NCBI RefSeq assembly: GCF_029894425.1
Contig: NZ_JARXYJ010000001.1
Coordinates: forward strand, 3,658,001-3,722,000
DNA length: 64,000 nucleotides
Direction: 5' to 3'
From: Streptomyces sp. SAI-127
GTDB taxonomy: Bacteria > Actinomycetota > Actinomycetes > Streptomycetales > Streptomycetaceae
Shown: piece after piece, positions 1 through 6,355 of the stretch
Layout of the letters: the number at the start of each line of letters is the position of its first letter
How positions within the stretch are numbered: the first letter of the stretch is position 1
Position numbers and translations under genes: made by a program
The notes under the pieces: generated by a model
The model's database searches: none
What the model was told of the DNA's origin: nothing
The model's input: the letters and a program-made list of their open reading frames with translations, nothing else

Positions 1-288
1 GTGGCGCTGCTGGCCGTTGAATACGCTCTCCCAGGGCCGGGCAATGAGCCCGGGCAGCGCGACCGGGGCACCGAGTGCGAGTCCGTCGGACACCCCGCTC
101 TCCGGAACGGTGACCTTGATCAGGGACGACTCCCCCTCCTCGATGTAGACGACGCCCATCGTCATCAGGGCCTCTCCGCTGACGGCGTCCTTGGCGATCT
201 CGCCGGTCTGCCTGTCGCGGACCTTGGGCTCGGGCGCCTCGGTCAGCAGGATCGTTGCGGCCGAGGTCTCCACACGGATGCTGCGCAA
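1..288 (-). CDS. SCO3933-family regulatory protein, 3' end cut by window
   Basis: The reading frame stays open from a TTG codon at 288 to the window edge, giving 96 residues without a stop. GGGAAG sits 7 nt before the TTG. The N-terminus reads LRSIRVETSAATILLTEAPE, followed by a K-x-RDRQTGE segment and a GAPVALPGLIARPWE stretch. I recognise this as the SCO3933-like family of small regulatory proteins found on Streptomyces integrative elements (AICEs), near replication and transfer genes. Family assignment is from memory. The role is inferred: control of element replication or excision. Two palindromes that match the operator of the neighbouring GntR gene lie upstream (304 and 377), so that repressor probably controls this promoter. 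Confidence 0.72.
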   Translation of the reverse strand, partial: MRSIRVETSAATILLTEAPEPKVRDRQTGEIAKDAVSGEALMTMGVVYIEEGESSLIKVTVPESGVSDGLALGAPVALPGLIARPWESVFNGQQRH

Positions 289-303
289 GATTTCTTCCCA
301 TCT

Positions 304-319
304 ACTCGTCTATACAAGA
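304..319. promoter_or_regulatory. Putative GntR/KorSA-type operator, site 1
   Basis: ACTCGTCTATACAAGA: the left half ACTCGTCTATAC equals site 2 (377-392), while the right half is degenerate. It sits 16 nt upstream of the leftward SCO3933-family start at 288, where a repressor would block that promoter. Confidence 0.5.
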
Positions 320-376
320 TGCAGTCTTCGAACCCGACCTCCGGGAACGACGACCACCCTGCCACACAACTTGCCC

Positions 377-392
377 ACTCGTCTATACGAGT
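377..392. promoter_or_regulatory. Putative GntR/KorSA-type operator, site 2 (best palindrome)
   Basis: ACTCGTCTATACGAGT has perfect 6-bp arms (ACTCGT / ACGAGT) around a 4-bp centre. It lies between the divergent genes starting at 288 (left) and 516 (right). Related sites occur at 304-319 and 1675-1690. HutC-type GntR repressors typically bind such short palindromes. Confidence 0.6.
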
Positions 393-515
393 ATGCCTGT
401 TGGGGCGTACGAGTTCGGGAAGGGAGCCACGCACGACCTCCCGGCGACCCCGACTGTCAGACCTGTCGGGCACGATCCGGTCATGCTGATTGCCACGAAC
501 GCCCGGGGTCACACA

Positions 516-851
516 GTGAAGCGCCCTTCGAAGCCCGCAATAGGCACCACGCTCGGGAACCTGGGGCGCGACAACGAGCACATGGTCGTCGAACGGCGGG
601 ACGAGGACCTTGCAGGTGACTGGTACGTCCAGGTCCTGTTGCGCGAGAACAACACGTACCAACTGGAGTACCGGGACGGCGTTCCCGCGGAGCACTACCA
701 GACGCAGACCATCTCTCAGGAGAAGGTGCTCCGGGCACTGCTCGGCTGGGGGGCCGGAACATCGAACTGGCGAGAAGACTTCATGTGGAACAACATCAGC
801 TCCATGTTCGAGCCGTCTGCTCCTGAGACCACGGACCAGCCGACCGTCTAA
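516..851 (+). CDS. Hypothetical protein of an integrative element
   Basis: 111 residues with the GTG start at 516 (CGGGG about 8 nt upstream). ATG codons at 483 and 393 are in frame but have no clear ribosome site, and the one at 393 overlaps the operator region. The body is polar, with a strand-rich middle (WYVQVLLRENNTYQLEYRDG) and an aromatic C-terminal part (GWREDFMW-like). No family recognised. It is transcribed away from the SCO3933-family gene and faces the GntR gene, so it probably belongs to the repressor-controlled module of the element. No membrane segment, signal peptide or cysteine motif is visible. Confidence 0.55.
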   Translation: MKRPSKPAIGTTLGNLGRDNEHMVVERRDEDLAGDWYVQVLLRENNTYQLEYRDGVPAEHYQTQTISQEKVLRALLGWGAGTSNWREDFMWNNISSMFEPSAPETTDQPTV

Positions 852-876
852 TGTCCGCCCGCTCCCGGTCACTCGA

Positions 877-1662
877 TCACGTGGCCGGAAGCTGGTACGA
901 CAGGACGTACGCGTCCGCTGCCATGACCGTGTCACAGACCTCCACGGCCCGCCCTTCGGTGTCGTACGCGGTGCGGATCAGGTGGATGACGGGCACGCCG
1001 GAGGCCAGCCGGAGCGTCTTCACTTCAGACGGCGAGGGCATCCGGGCGCGGATCTCTTCCTCGAAGTGGTCGAGGTGGTGGCCGAGTTCTTCGAGGCGGC
1101 CGTAGATGCCGCCAGGGCCGGGGTTAGGTTCGGCGATCTGCGTGCCGCGGGCGATGTCGAGCGGGAGGTAGGAGGTGGCGAACTCGACCGGCCGGCCGTC
1201 GAGCAGGTACCGGCGCCGACGGGCGAGCACACGCCGCACCGAGCCGAGCCGGGTCGAGATGTCCTGGCTGGCCTTCTCTTCCTTGACCTCCAGACTGTCG
1301 ACCTGGGGGTGACTGCCGGCGGCATCGGCCTCGACGATGAAGGCGGACTTCCCCTGCTCGCGGTGGCGCCGGGCGAACCGGTCGGATGCGAGCCTTCGGA
1401 CAGGTGGCCGTGGTCGCACGAAGACGCCCTTGCCGTGCTCGGCGTGGACCAGGCCCTCGCCCTGGAGGATGGAGAAGGAGTTTCGAACCGTCATACGGGA
1501 AACCCCGTAATGCTCGACTAGCTCCGCCTCGGAGGGAAGCTTTTCGCCCTCCTTGAACCGCCCACGGTCGATTGCCTCGCGCAACTGGTCGGCGATCTGC
1601 CGGAAGACCGCACGATCACTCGTGGGATCGAGATCACCGAGAAGGCTCGGAAGAGACGTCAC
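877..1662 (-). CDS. GntR-family (HutC/UTRA) repressor, KorSA-like
   Basis: 261 residues, the usual HutC-subfamily length. Residues about 18-85 form the winged helix (FRQIADQLREAIDRGRFKEG, LPSEAELVEHYGVSRMTVRN, then a G-x-L-x-x-x-x-G-x-G-x-F-V wing). The remaining part is a UTRA effector domain ending in a YVLSYQLP tail. In pSAM2 a protein of this class, KorSA, represses the replication activator gene and its own promoter. The neighbours fit: a Nudix (Pif-like) gene reads away on the other side and a SCO3933-family gene lies 0.6 kb off. A palindrome half-site (ACTCGTCTAG on the minus strand, 1681-1690) lies directly upstream of the ATG, suggesting autoregulation. KorSA orthology is inferred from domain and context. 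Confidence 0.85.
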   Translation of the reverse strand: MTSLPSLLGDLDPTSDRAVFRQIADQLREAIDRGRFKEGEKLPSEAELVEHYGVSRMTVRNSFSILQGEGLVHAEHGKGVFVRPRPPVRRLASDRFARRHREQGKSAFIVEADAAGSHPQVDSLEVKEEKASQDISTRLGSVRRVLARRRRYLLDGRPVEFATSYLPLDIARGTQIAEPNPGPGGIYGRLEELGHHLDHFEEEIRARMPSPSEVKTLRLASGVPVIHLIRTAYDTEGRAVEVCDTVMAADAYVLSYQLPAT

Positions 1663-1674
1663 GTGTACTCCTTT

Positions 1675-1690
1675 AGGTATCTAGACGAGT
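1675..1690. promoter_or_regulatory. Putative GntR/KorSA-type operator, site 3
   Basis: On the minus strand this reads ACTCGTCTAGATACCT, matching sites 1 and 2 over the first eight bases and diverging in the second half. It lies 13 nt upstream of the repressor start codon and 56 nt from the divergent Nudix gene, so one bound dimer could control both promoters. Confidence 0.5.
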
Positions 1691-1745
1691 GGGCGAGTGT
1701 TGTTGCTACGGTGGAGAGCCTAGCTAGCCGAGAGGGCCGAGGAAC

Positions 1746-2177
1746 GTGAGCACTGACCGTCCGCACTCCGTGAGCGTTGCCGGAGTCATCGTCGACGACC
1801 AGGACCGCGCCCTTTTGATCAAGCGCCGCGACAACGGCCACTGGGAACCCCCGGGCGGAGTCCTCGAACGCGAGGAAACCGTCCCCGAGGCCCTCCAGCG
1901 CGAAGTGCTCGAAGAAACCGGCATCAAGATCGCACTTCCCGCGACCCTCACTGGCGTCTACAAGAACATGAACGGCTTGATCGTCTCCCTGGTCTTCCGC
2001 TGCGAAGCCGCTGACGGCACGCCCACCACCGGGGATGAGACCCGCGCACTGCGCTGGGCCACCCGCGAAGAAGTCACCGACCTCGCCGACGAGGCGTACG
2101 CGATCCGCGTCCTGGACGCATTGGACGCGGCATCCCCGCCGGCCATCCGCGCGCACGACGGCGTGAAACTCGTCTAG
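1746..2177 (+). CDS. NUDIX hydrolase, Pif-like
   Basis: 143 residues, complete Nudix fold. The Nudix box spans residues about 37-59 (GGVLEREETVPEAL, then REVLEETG), with the REVLEE metal-binding core intact, so a nucleoside-diphosphate-linked substrate can be cleaved in principle. In pSAM2 the immunity factor Pif, which prevents redundant transfer between element-carrying cells, contains a Nudix motif and lies next to korSA. Here the gene is divergent from the KorSA-like repressor across an 83-bp gap holding operator site 3. I therefore infer a Pif-like role, although a housekeeping Nudix activity cannot be excluded. Confidence 0.82.
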   Translation: MSTDRPHSVSVAGVIVDDQDRALLIKRRDNGHWEPPGGVLEREETVPEALQREVLEETGIKIALPATLTGVYKNMNGLIVSLVFRCEAADGTPTTGDETRALRWATREEVTDLADEAYAIRVLDALDAASPPAIRAHDGVKLV

Positions 2178-2223
2178 CCCGAACCCGCTACACATGGCGG
2201 CCTACCAGCACGAAGGAACTTGT

Positions 2224-2652
2224 ATGCACGAGTATACGAGCACTGCGCGGGTCTGGGGCCTCACTTGCCCAGGTTTCCCAGAAGAGGTCAGCCGGGCCCG
2301 CCGCTGGACGAGAGACATCCTGCGCGGCTCACCCCTCGCCGAGGACGCCGAACTGATCGTGAGCGAGCTCAGCGCGAACGCGATCCTCCACACCGCCAGC
2401 GGCCTCACAACCGGCAGCTTCCACCTGGCCCTTGCGGTCTCCACGCAGGTCATTGCCTTGTCGGTCACGGATGACGGCGGCGCCGGCACAGCCCCCAAGG
2501 TCGAGCACCAGGGCCAAGAGGCGGAACACGGCCGGGGCCTGGGCATGGTCAGCGCGATCGCCCACCGGGTCGTAGTCCACGACAGCGACGGCGGACACAC
2601 GGTCACCGCGGAACTCTTCACAGCCCCTCGCCCGGGAGGCCACCCGTGCTGA
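2224..2652 (+). CDS. ATP-binding protein, anti-sigma-type HATPase_c kinase fold
   Basis: 142 residues. The ATG at 2224 is chosen because AAGGAA lies 7 nt upstream. The fold markers are AELIVSELSANAILHT (N-box with the ATP-contacting Asn, about residues 40-55), SVTDDGGAG (G1 box) and GRGLGMVSAIAHRV (G2). This is the RsbW/SpoIIAB-like family, abundant in Streptomyces, often acting as anti-sigma switches or orphan ATPases. No sigma or anti-anti-sigma partner lies nearby. The stop overlaps the next ATG (TGATG at 2650), so the two genes are translationally coupled. A CTCGT-ATA-CTCGT motif on the minus strand (2229-2241) overlaps the fifth codon and may be a weak operator. Confidence 0.8.
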   Translation: MHEYTSTARVWGLTCPGFPEEVSRARRWTRDILRGSPLAEDAELIVSELSANAILHTASGLTTGSFHLALAVSTQVIALSVTDDGGAGTAPKVEHQGQEAEHGRGLGMVSAIAHRVVVHDSDGGHTVTAELFTAPRPGGHPC

Positions 2653-3029
2653 TGGACAAGCCACAGCCGGGCTACTGGTGCGAGTGCTGGACCGAAGAAC
2701 TCGCCGAAGGGGGCCGGCCGACACTGCGAGGTTCGTTCGACGCGTACTCGGCACCCCAAGCCAGCAGATGGGTAGCCGTCGCCCTGCGCACCATCTCCCC
2801 AGCACTCGACCCCGACGCGTCAGACGAGGCCTGGGAGTGGCTCTACGACGGCCGCATCGAGACGAGACGAGCCCTCTCACGCGCGGAGCCCTGCACTGTC
2901 TCCGTCACCCACGCCACCAAGCGCATCACATGGACGATCCGACCAGTGCTCTTCCTGCCCCTAGCCCACCGCCAGAGCCTCGAACTCCCAGCCTGCGTGG
3001 ACGACTTCAAGGCCCGTGCGACCCACTGA
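2652..3029 (+). CDS. Hypothetical protein coupled to the HATPase gene
   Basis: 125 residues. The ATG shares one base with the upstream stop (TGATG), so translation is probably coupled. The sequence starts MDKPQPGYWCECWTEEL and has a mixed strand/helix pattern with C and W residues in the first 15 positions and an ITWTIRPVLFLPL strand near residue 95. I do not recognise a named family, though proteins of this kind often sit beside HATPase genes in actinomycete accessory DNA. It ends the rightward module: two strong GC hairpins follow about 50 bp downstream. Confidence 0.6.
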   Translation: MDKPQPGYWCECWTEELAEGGRPTLRGSFDAYSAPQASRWVAVALRTISPALDPDASDEAWEWLYDGRIETRRALSRAEPCTVSVTHATKRITWTIRPVLFLPLAHRQSLELPACVDDFKARATH

Positions 3030-3080
3030 GTTACAACTTTCTCTACTGGTTCAAGGCGGCTCGCTCCGCTCCCCGCGCGC

Positions 3081-3147
3081 GGCCCGGCCGACGGCCGGGC
3101 CTGCGCTCCTGTCTCCGCCCCGCTTCAGCCCGGCCGGCGGCCGGGCC
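3081..3147. terminator. Double GC hairpin downstream of the HATPase operon
   Basis: Two adjacent perfect stem-loops: GGCCCGGCC-GAC-GGCCGGGCC at 3081-3101 and GGCC-rich arms with a GGC loop at 3127-3147. No U-run follows, which is usual for Streptomyces. They probably end transcription of the 2224-3029 pair. The whole 3030-3452 stretch contains no convincing gene. Confidence 0.5.
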
Positions 3148-3231
3148 GCGCGCACAGCAATCAGCCGCCTGATGTCAGAGGAGGGGTACGTCGTGCCTGG
3201 GGCGGTCGGCTCCACGGCTTTAGGCAGCCAC

Positions 3232-3340
3232 TTTGGCGCGAGCCTCGAAGATCATGGCCCCAACGCCGTGATTTACCGGGCAGGTCCACAGACTGCCCGA
3301 CGCGCCGCAAGCTTACGGGGCCATGATCACTCGCGCCAAA
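3232..3340. repeat. Nested long inverted repeat of unknown role
   Basis: TTTGGCGCGAG (3232-3242) pairs with CTCGCGCCAAA (3330-3340), and GATCATGGCCCC (3250-3261) pairs with GGGGCCATGATC (3317-3328). Inside lies a third hairpin, CGGGCAG-N9-CTGCCCG (3277-3299). All arms are perfect. The region is noncoding and lies between the element's regulatory module and the HNH operon. It could be a replication or transfer origin of the element, a structured RNA, or a protein-binding site. Confidence 0.6.
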
Positions 3341-3452
3341 GCAGCTCCACCGACCGTACTCGTCCCGGCAGCGCACGACTTCTACAGGCAAGACACAAGC
3401 AGCTCTGGCATAATCCATCAACACATACAAACTGCATGAAGGGGCGCCTCCA

Positions 3453-4157
3453 GTGGTGTGCACTTCGGGACGGCCGACTCTGGGTCACGACGCAGATCGA
3501 GCTCTCTTTGCCGAGTCAGCTGGCACATGCTTGCTATGCAACACCACACTTTTCCCATCGGATCCCAAACGTAAGAAATCGATTCCGATAGCTGAACGCG
3601 CTCACATTATCGCCTATAGCGCTGACGGTCCGCGAGCAAACACGGAGATCCCCCAATCATTGCGTGACGACCCGTCGAATATTATCCTCCTCTGCCCAAA
3701 CTGTCATACGAAAGTTGACAAATACCCCGAGGGTTACCCGACAGGCGACCTGATAGCAGCGAAGAAAAGGCGACAGCTAGCCGTATCACAAATCGGCGGA
3801 ACTCCCGAATTTCCCACTCGCACGGACGCGCGAAAAGCAGTGAAGCGACTACTACTGCGAAACAAGCTAGCTTTTCAGCAGAAGGGCCCAGACCCCGAAA
3901 GCGGACTCACCGCATCACAAGAGCACGCTGCAGCCTGGTCTGAATGCGTCCTTTCCGAAATAGTCCCGAACAACCGATTGCTCGTGGCCCTTGTGGAAGT
4001 TAACGAGGACTTGGCTAGCGAAGAGGAGATGGAGACCGCCGAACTTCTTCGGCAGCACAGTAATGCGCTTGAAAGGAAGCACAAGGGAGAACCCCTCCTC
4101 GGTCCGGCTCCTCGATTTCCGCAACAGGCAGAGCGACTTTTCGAGGGGGAGAAGTGA
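3453..4157 (+). CDS. HNH endonuclease-domain protein (first gene of HNH / X / NTase operon)
   Basis: 234 residues from GTG 3453 (AAGGGG about 10 nt upstream). Residues about 22-90 carry an HNH/zinc module: TCLLCNTTLF supplies the first CxxC, RAHIIAYSADG the catalytic His, and SNIILLCPNCHTKVDKYP the Asn, second CxxC and final His. The C-terminal 140 residues are charged and helical and match no family I know, so a fusion of nuclease and sensor or assembly domain is likely. DNA here is visibly less GC-rich than the flanks. The gene overlaps the next by GTGA. Context (integrative element, nucleotidyltransferase gene two downstream, dGTPase nearby) suggests an anti-phage role by inference. It is not a recognisable full-length HNH-SAVED CBASS effector. 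Confidence 0.78.
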   Translation: MVCTSGRPTLGHDADRALFAESAGTCLLCNTTLFPSDPKRKKSIPIAERAHIIAYSADGPRANTEIPQSLRDDPSNIILLCPNCHTKVDKYPEGYPTGDLIAAKKRRQLAVSQIGGTPEFPTRTDARKAVKRLLLRNKLAFQQKGPDPESGLTASQEHAAAWSECVLSEIVPNNRLLVALVEVNEDLASEEEMETAELLRQHSNALERKHKGEPLLGPAPRFPQQAERLFEGEK

Positions 4158-4804
4158 CGCAACTTAAATATCTTACCGACTGGTTCACCCCCAAGATTGC
4201 AGATCACGACGAGGTAGCCTCTGCCAGGCAGATTTCCGCAACCCGTATCCAAGTGCTGCGCGTTAATGGTACGCCGCTAACCATCGCGCCGGTGTCAACT
4301 CAGACACTGACCGAGGATCTAGTGCAGGAGATTCTTCGCGATGAAGAGGCTACGATCATTTGCCTCATACCAAAGGCATCGCACTACCTATGGCCGGCTA
4401 GACAGCGAGCTAATCAGTTTGGGTCAGACGTTCAAACGATGAGTGAAGTTTTTTGGTCCATGGCTGAAGATGATCCACAAGGGTTCTTGTCCAAGGATGT
4501 AGCCTATGCAAGAAGAGTCCTGGGTCAGCACTCAGAGGTTGAACGCGTCGAAATGATCTGCGAGGCGTCGATGAGACTCATTCGTTCGGGCGGGCTTCCT
4601 CACATTACACTTTCGGTCGACTACGGATATGAATTTAGCGAAGAAGCCCTTGTGAAAGCATTGACTCGCCACCCCGGCGTAGATGTGGTGCTAAATTCCA
4701 ACCCCAACGGCCGAGCTACATCCGCCGCGCTGAAGCACGCGGAACATGCCGGGGTACGCCTTCTCGACATGAGCTCTCTAATGGGAGCGCTGAGGAGACT
4801 CTAG
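4154..4804 (+). CDS. Unrecognised protein, middle gene of HNH / X / NTase operon
   Basis: 216 residues. The GTG at 4154 overlaps the HNH stop (GTGA), so the two products are made together. No family recognised. The C-terminal third alternates predicted strands and helices: HITLSVDYGY, then FSEEALVKALTRHP, then VDVVLNSNPNG, then TSAALKHAEHAG, then VRLLDMSSLMGAL. This resembles the tail of Mrr/restriction-like or Rossmann-like folds, where a strand is followed by an A..A helix and a short 'LLD' strand, but the catalytic D..ExK pattern is not evident. No membrane segment. It may be a sensor or a structural partner of the HNH nuclease. Confidence 0.68.
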   Translation: MTQLKYLTDWFTPKIADHDEVASARQISATRIQVLRVNGTPLTIAPVSTQTLTEDLVQEILRDEEATIICLIPKASHYLWPARQRANQFGSDVQTMSEVFWSMAEDDPQGFLSKDVAYARRVLGQHSEVERVEMICEASMRLIRSGGLPHITLSVDYGYEFSEEALVKALTRHPGVDVVLNSNPNGRATSAALKHAEHAGVRLLDMSSLMGALRRL

Positions 4805-4808
4805 TCCC

Positions 4809-5117
4809 GTGGGTCCCCCTCGCCTCGCAGAAGTTCTTCAGCAGGTTACAGAGTGCTGCGCAGATTATCCGTACAGGATTGACGTCTACGTATTCGGTTC
4901 GGCCGCCCACTCGAGCAAAAGTCATCCTAGCGATATAGATATTCTAGTCGTGTATCAGCGCAACGACTTGAATTCCGCGCATGAACTCTGCAACCATCTA
5001 AGAAATCTCATCACGTATCCACCACTCGACGTCTTGGCGCTTAGTGAAGACGAGGAAGCTGAGACCGACTTCATCGGCAACGTTGAGGCAAAGAAAATTT
5101 GGCCACCGGAGCAGTGA
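4809..5117 (+). CDS. Small nucleotidyltransferase (MNT-type)
   Basis: 102 residues from GTG 4809, five bases after the upstream stop. The signature VFGSAAHSSKSHPSDIDILV (about residues 29-48) has the GS and the DxD (DID) that bind Mg-NTP in the polymerase-beta fold, followed by a partner-strand 'PPLDVLAL' region. It is a minimal NTase, much shorter than CBASS cyclases, so second-messenger synthesis is doubtful. Minimal NTases of this kind act as AMPylating antitoxins (MNT/HEPN) or transfer nucleotides to RNA or protein. There is no HEPN gene next door, so its target may be the HNH protein or the middle protein. This is inference. Confidence 0.78.
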   Translation: MGPPRLAEVLQQVTECCADYPYRIDVYVFGSAAHSSKSHPSDIDILVVYQRNDLNSAHELCNHLRNLITYPPLDVLALSEDEEAETDFIGNVEAKKIWPPEQ

Positions 5118-5205
5118 AGTCGCACTGAATTCTTGGATAGCTCTTGCAGGACTAGCCATCCTCCGAAAAAGGATCTTGCTGTCCTCGCTCAATCAAGTCG
5201 ATCGA

Positions 5206-5606
5206 TTACTGCGGCGAGATAGGCACCAACTCGATGATCTGAGGGCCGTATGGCCAGTAGTAGTGTCCCTCGAGTTCCTGACGGCCAGAGATCCTGATGC
5301 CTAGGTTATTTTTGTGTGCGTCTACGGCCATGTCATAGTCATCGACCTTGAGGCGAACTCGCATTTTTCGTACCTCAGTTCCAAGACGTCCAAGCGAACA
5401 ACCCCAGGGTTTCCTGGCTTTGGGCGTTCGAGCAATGTAACAGTACCCAGAACCGTGACGACTTGAGGATTAACTGTTGCGGCAAGCATGTTTCCTGCCC
5501 TTTCCAGGGCGCCATAATCAGATGGCGAAAACTGAAGCCTGTGCCTCTCGGGAGGGCATCCGGAGAACAGCTCTTCGGCTGAATTTAACTTCCACCTCAG
5601 CCCCAT
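5206..5606 (-). pseudogene. Frameshifted actinobacterial hypothetical gene
   Basis: From ATG 5606 the frame encodes a plausible protein (…SDYGALERAGNMLAATVNP, then VTVLGTVTLLERPKPG, then VVRLDVL) and then runs out of sense near 5385. In another frame the sequence continues naturally: GTEVRKMRVRLKVDDYDMAV, then AHKNNLGIRISGRQELEG, ending at a TAA at 5206-5208. The joined pattern (V-x-G-x-V-T-L, then DDY-x-x-A-V-x-AH, then I-R-I-S-G-R) is a motif set I know from uncharacterised actinobacterial proteins. At least one frameshift lies near 5375-5395, and another may lie near the start. The gene is a relic. Confidence 0.6.
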
Positions 5607-5683
5607 CGGAGTCAGGCCGCTTGAGCATGTCAGCGCCTATCGCCGGCCCTCAATGTCCGCAGTTTCCCAAGCAGCGTGGCGGA

Positions 5684-5764
5684 GGTCGGCGGGGGTACAG
5701 CGAGGCACACGCGCGCCTGGTCGGCCGACGCACCCGCCATCGTGGCTGACTGTCGTCGGCTGAG
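5684..5764 (+). repeat. ~80-bp direct repeat, copy 1
   Basis: This stretch is about 85% identical by eye to 9281-9360 in the same orientation, including the shared block GTGGCTGACTGTCGTCGGCT. In both copies a TGCCAGAT motif follows within 15-90 bp. No protein is convincingly encoded. The repeat probably marks duplicated element-end DNA. Confidence 0.6.
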
Positions 5765-5913
5765 GTTCGTGCCACAACCGTGCCAGATGCAGGGGTCAGC
5801 CACGGTAATCACCGGAGCTCCGTGGTCGACTACCCGCCCGCTTCCTCACCTGGTGAAGCTGCAGCTCAGCCCGCAGATCACCCGACCGCTCTCCTAGAGT
5901 GGTTGTCGTCCGC

Positions 5914-6206
5914 TCACCAACTCCACACCCGCTGGAACTCTTCGGCCGAGATGGTCTCCAGCGGGTCCTCTTTAGATACTGCTTGGTCTGTCAAGAAGCC
6001 ATGCTTCGTCTTCCAGGTCTTCCCAGCTGTACGGATGGAGTCGCTCGGCCGCGGCCAATTCGGCTTGCTTGATAACGATCAACTCGCCGCGGTCGGGCGC
6101 GGCGTCGAAGTACCACCGAGCCACCTGATGAAAGGCTGGTCACAGCCCTCCGAATGGATCACGATCTGTTCCGCTTCATAACCCTGACCTGTGATCTTTT
6201 CCATGA
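5914..6206 (-). pseudogene. Frameshifted small hypothetical gene
   Basis: ATG 6206 opens MEKITGQGYEAEQIVIHSEG, which shifts frame after CD and resumes as AFHQVARWYFDAAPDRGELI, then KQAELAAAERLHPYSWEDLE. It shifts again before VSKEDPLETISAEEFQRVW and a stop at 5914-5916. Each segment has natural composition and the three join in order, so a single ancestral gene of about 95 codons is broken by two frameshifts. Family unknown. Together with the relic at 5206-5606 it shows decay of the DNA between the HNH operon and the dGTPase gene. Confidence 0.55.
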
Positions 6207-6355
6207 ATGATGGCATTATCCCGCTTCGGCACCGATAACGCACCCCAGGAGACTGTCACAGAGCCCTCTTCATCCGATCGGACTAATGAAGTTGGTTTAC
6301 CTGTGGCGTCATTTCGACGAGAGCGCGAGACTTGAACGGACTGATGGAGGTAGCC

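Noticed and set aside
2229..2241. Fourth GntR operator inside the HATPase gene start
   Set aside because: The half-sites are direct on one strand and match the other operators only partly, and the motif lies inside the coding start. It was kept only as a remark and not listed as a feature.
3030..3452. Short frames in the hairpin region
   Set aside because: No protein-like composition; the region is dominated by inverted repeats.
4809..5117. CBASS cyclase (CD-NTase)
   Set aside because: The protein has 102 residues and only the GS…DID core; CD-NTases are about 300 residues or more. No SAVED, CARF or known Cap effector is recognisable.
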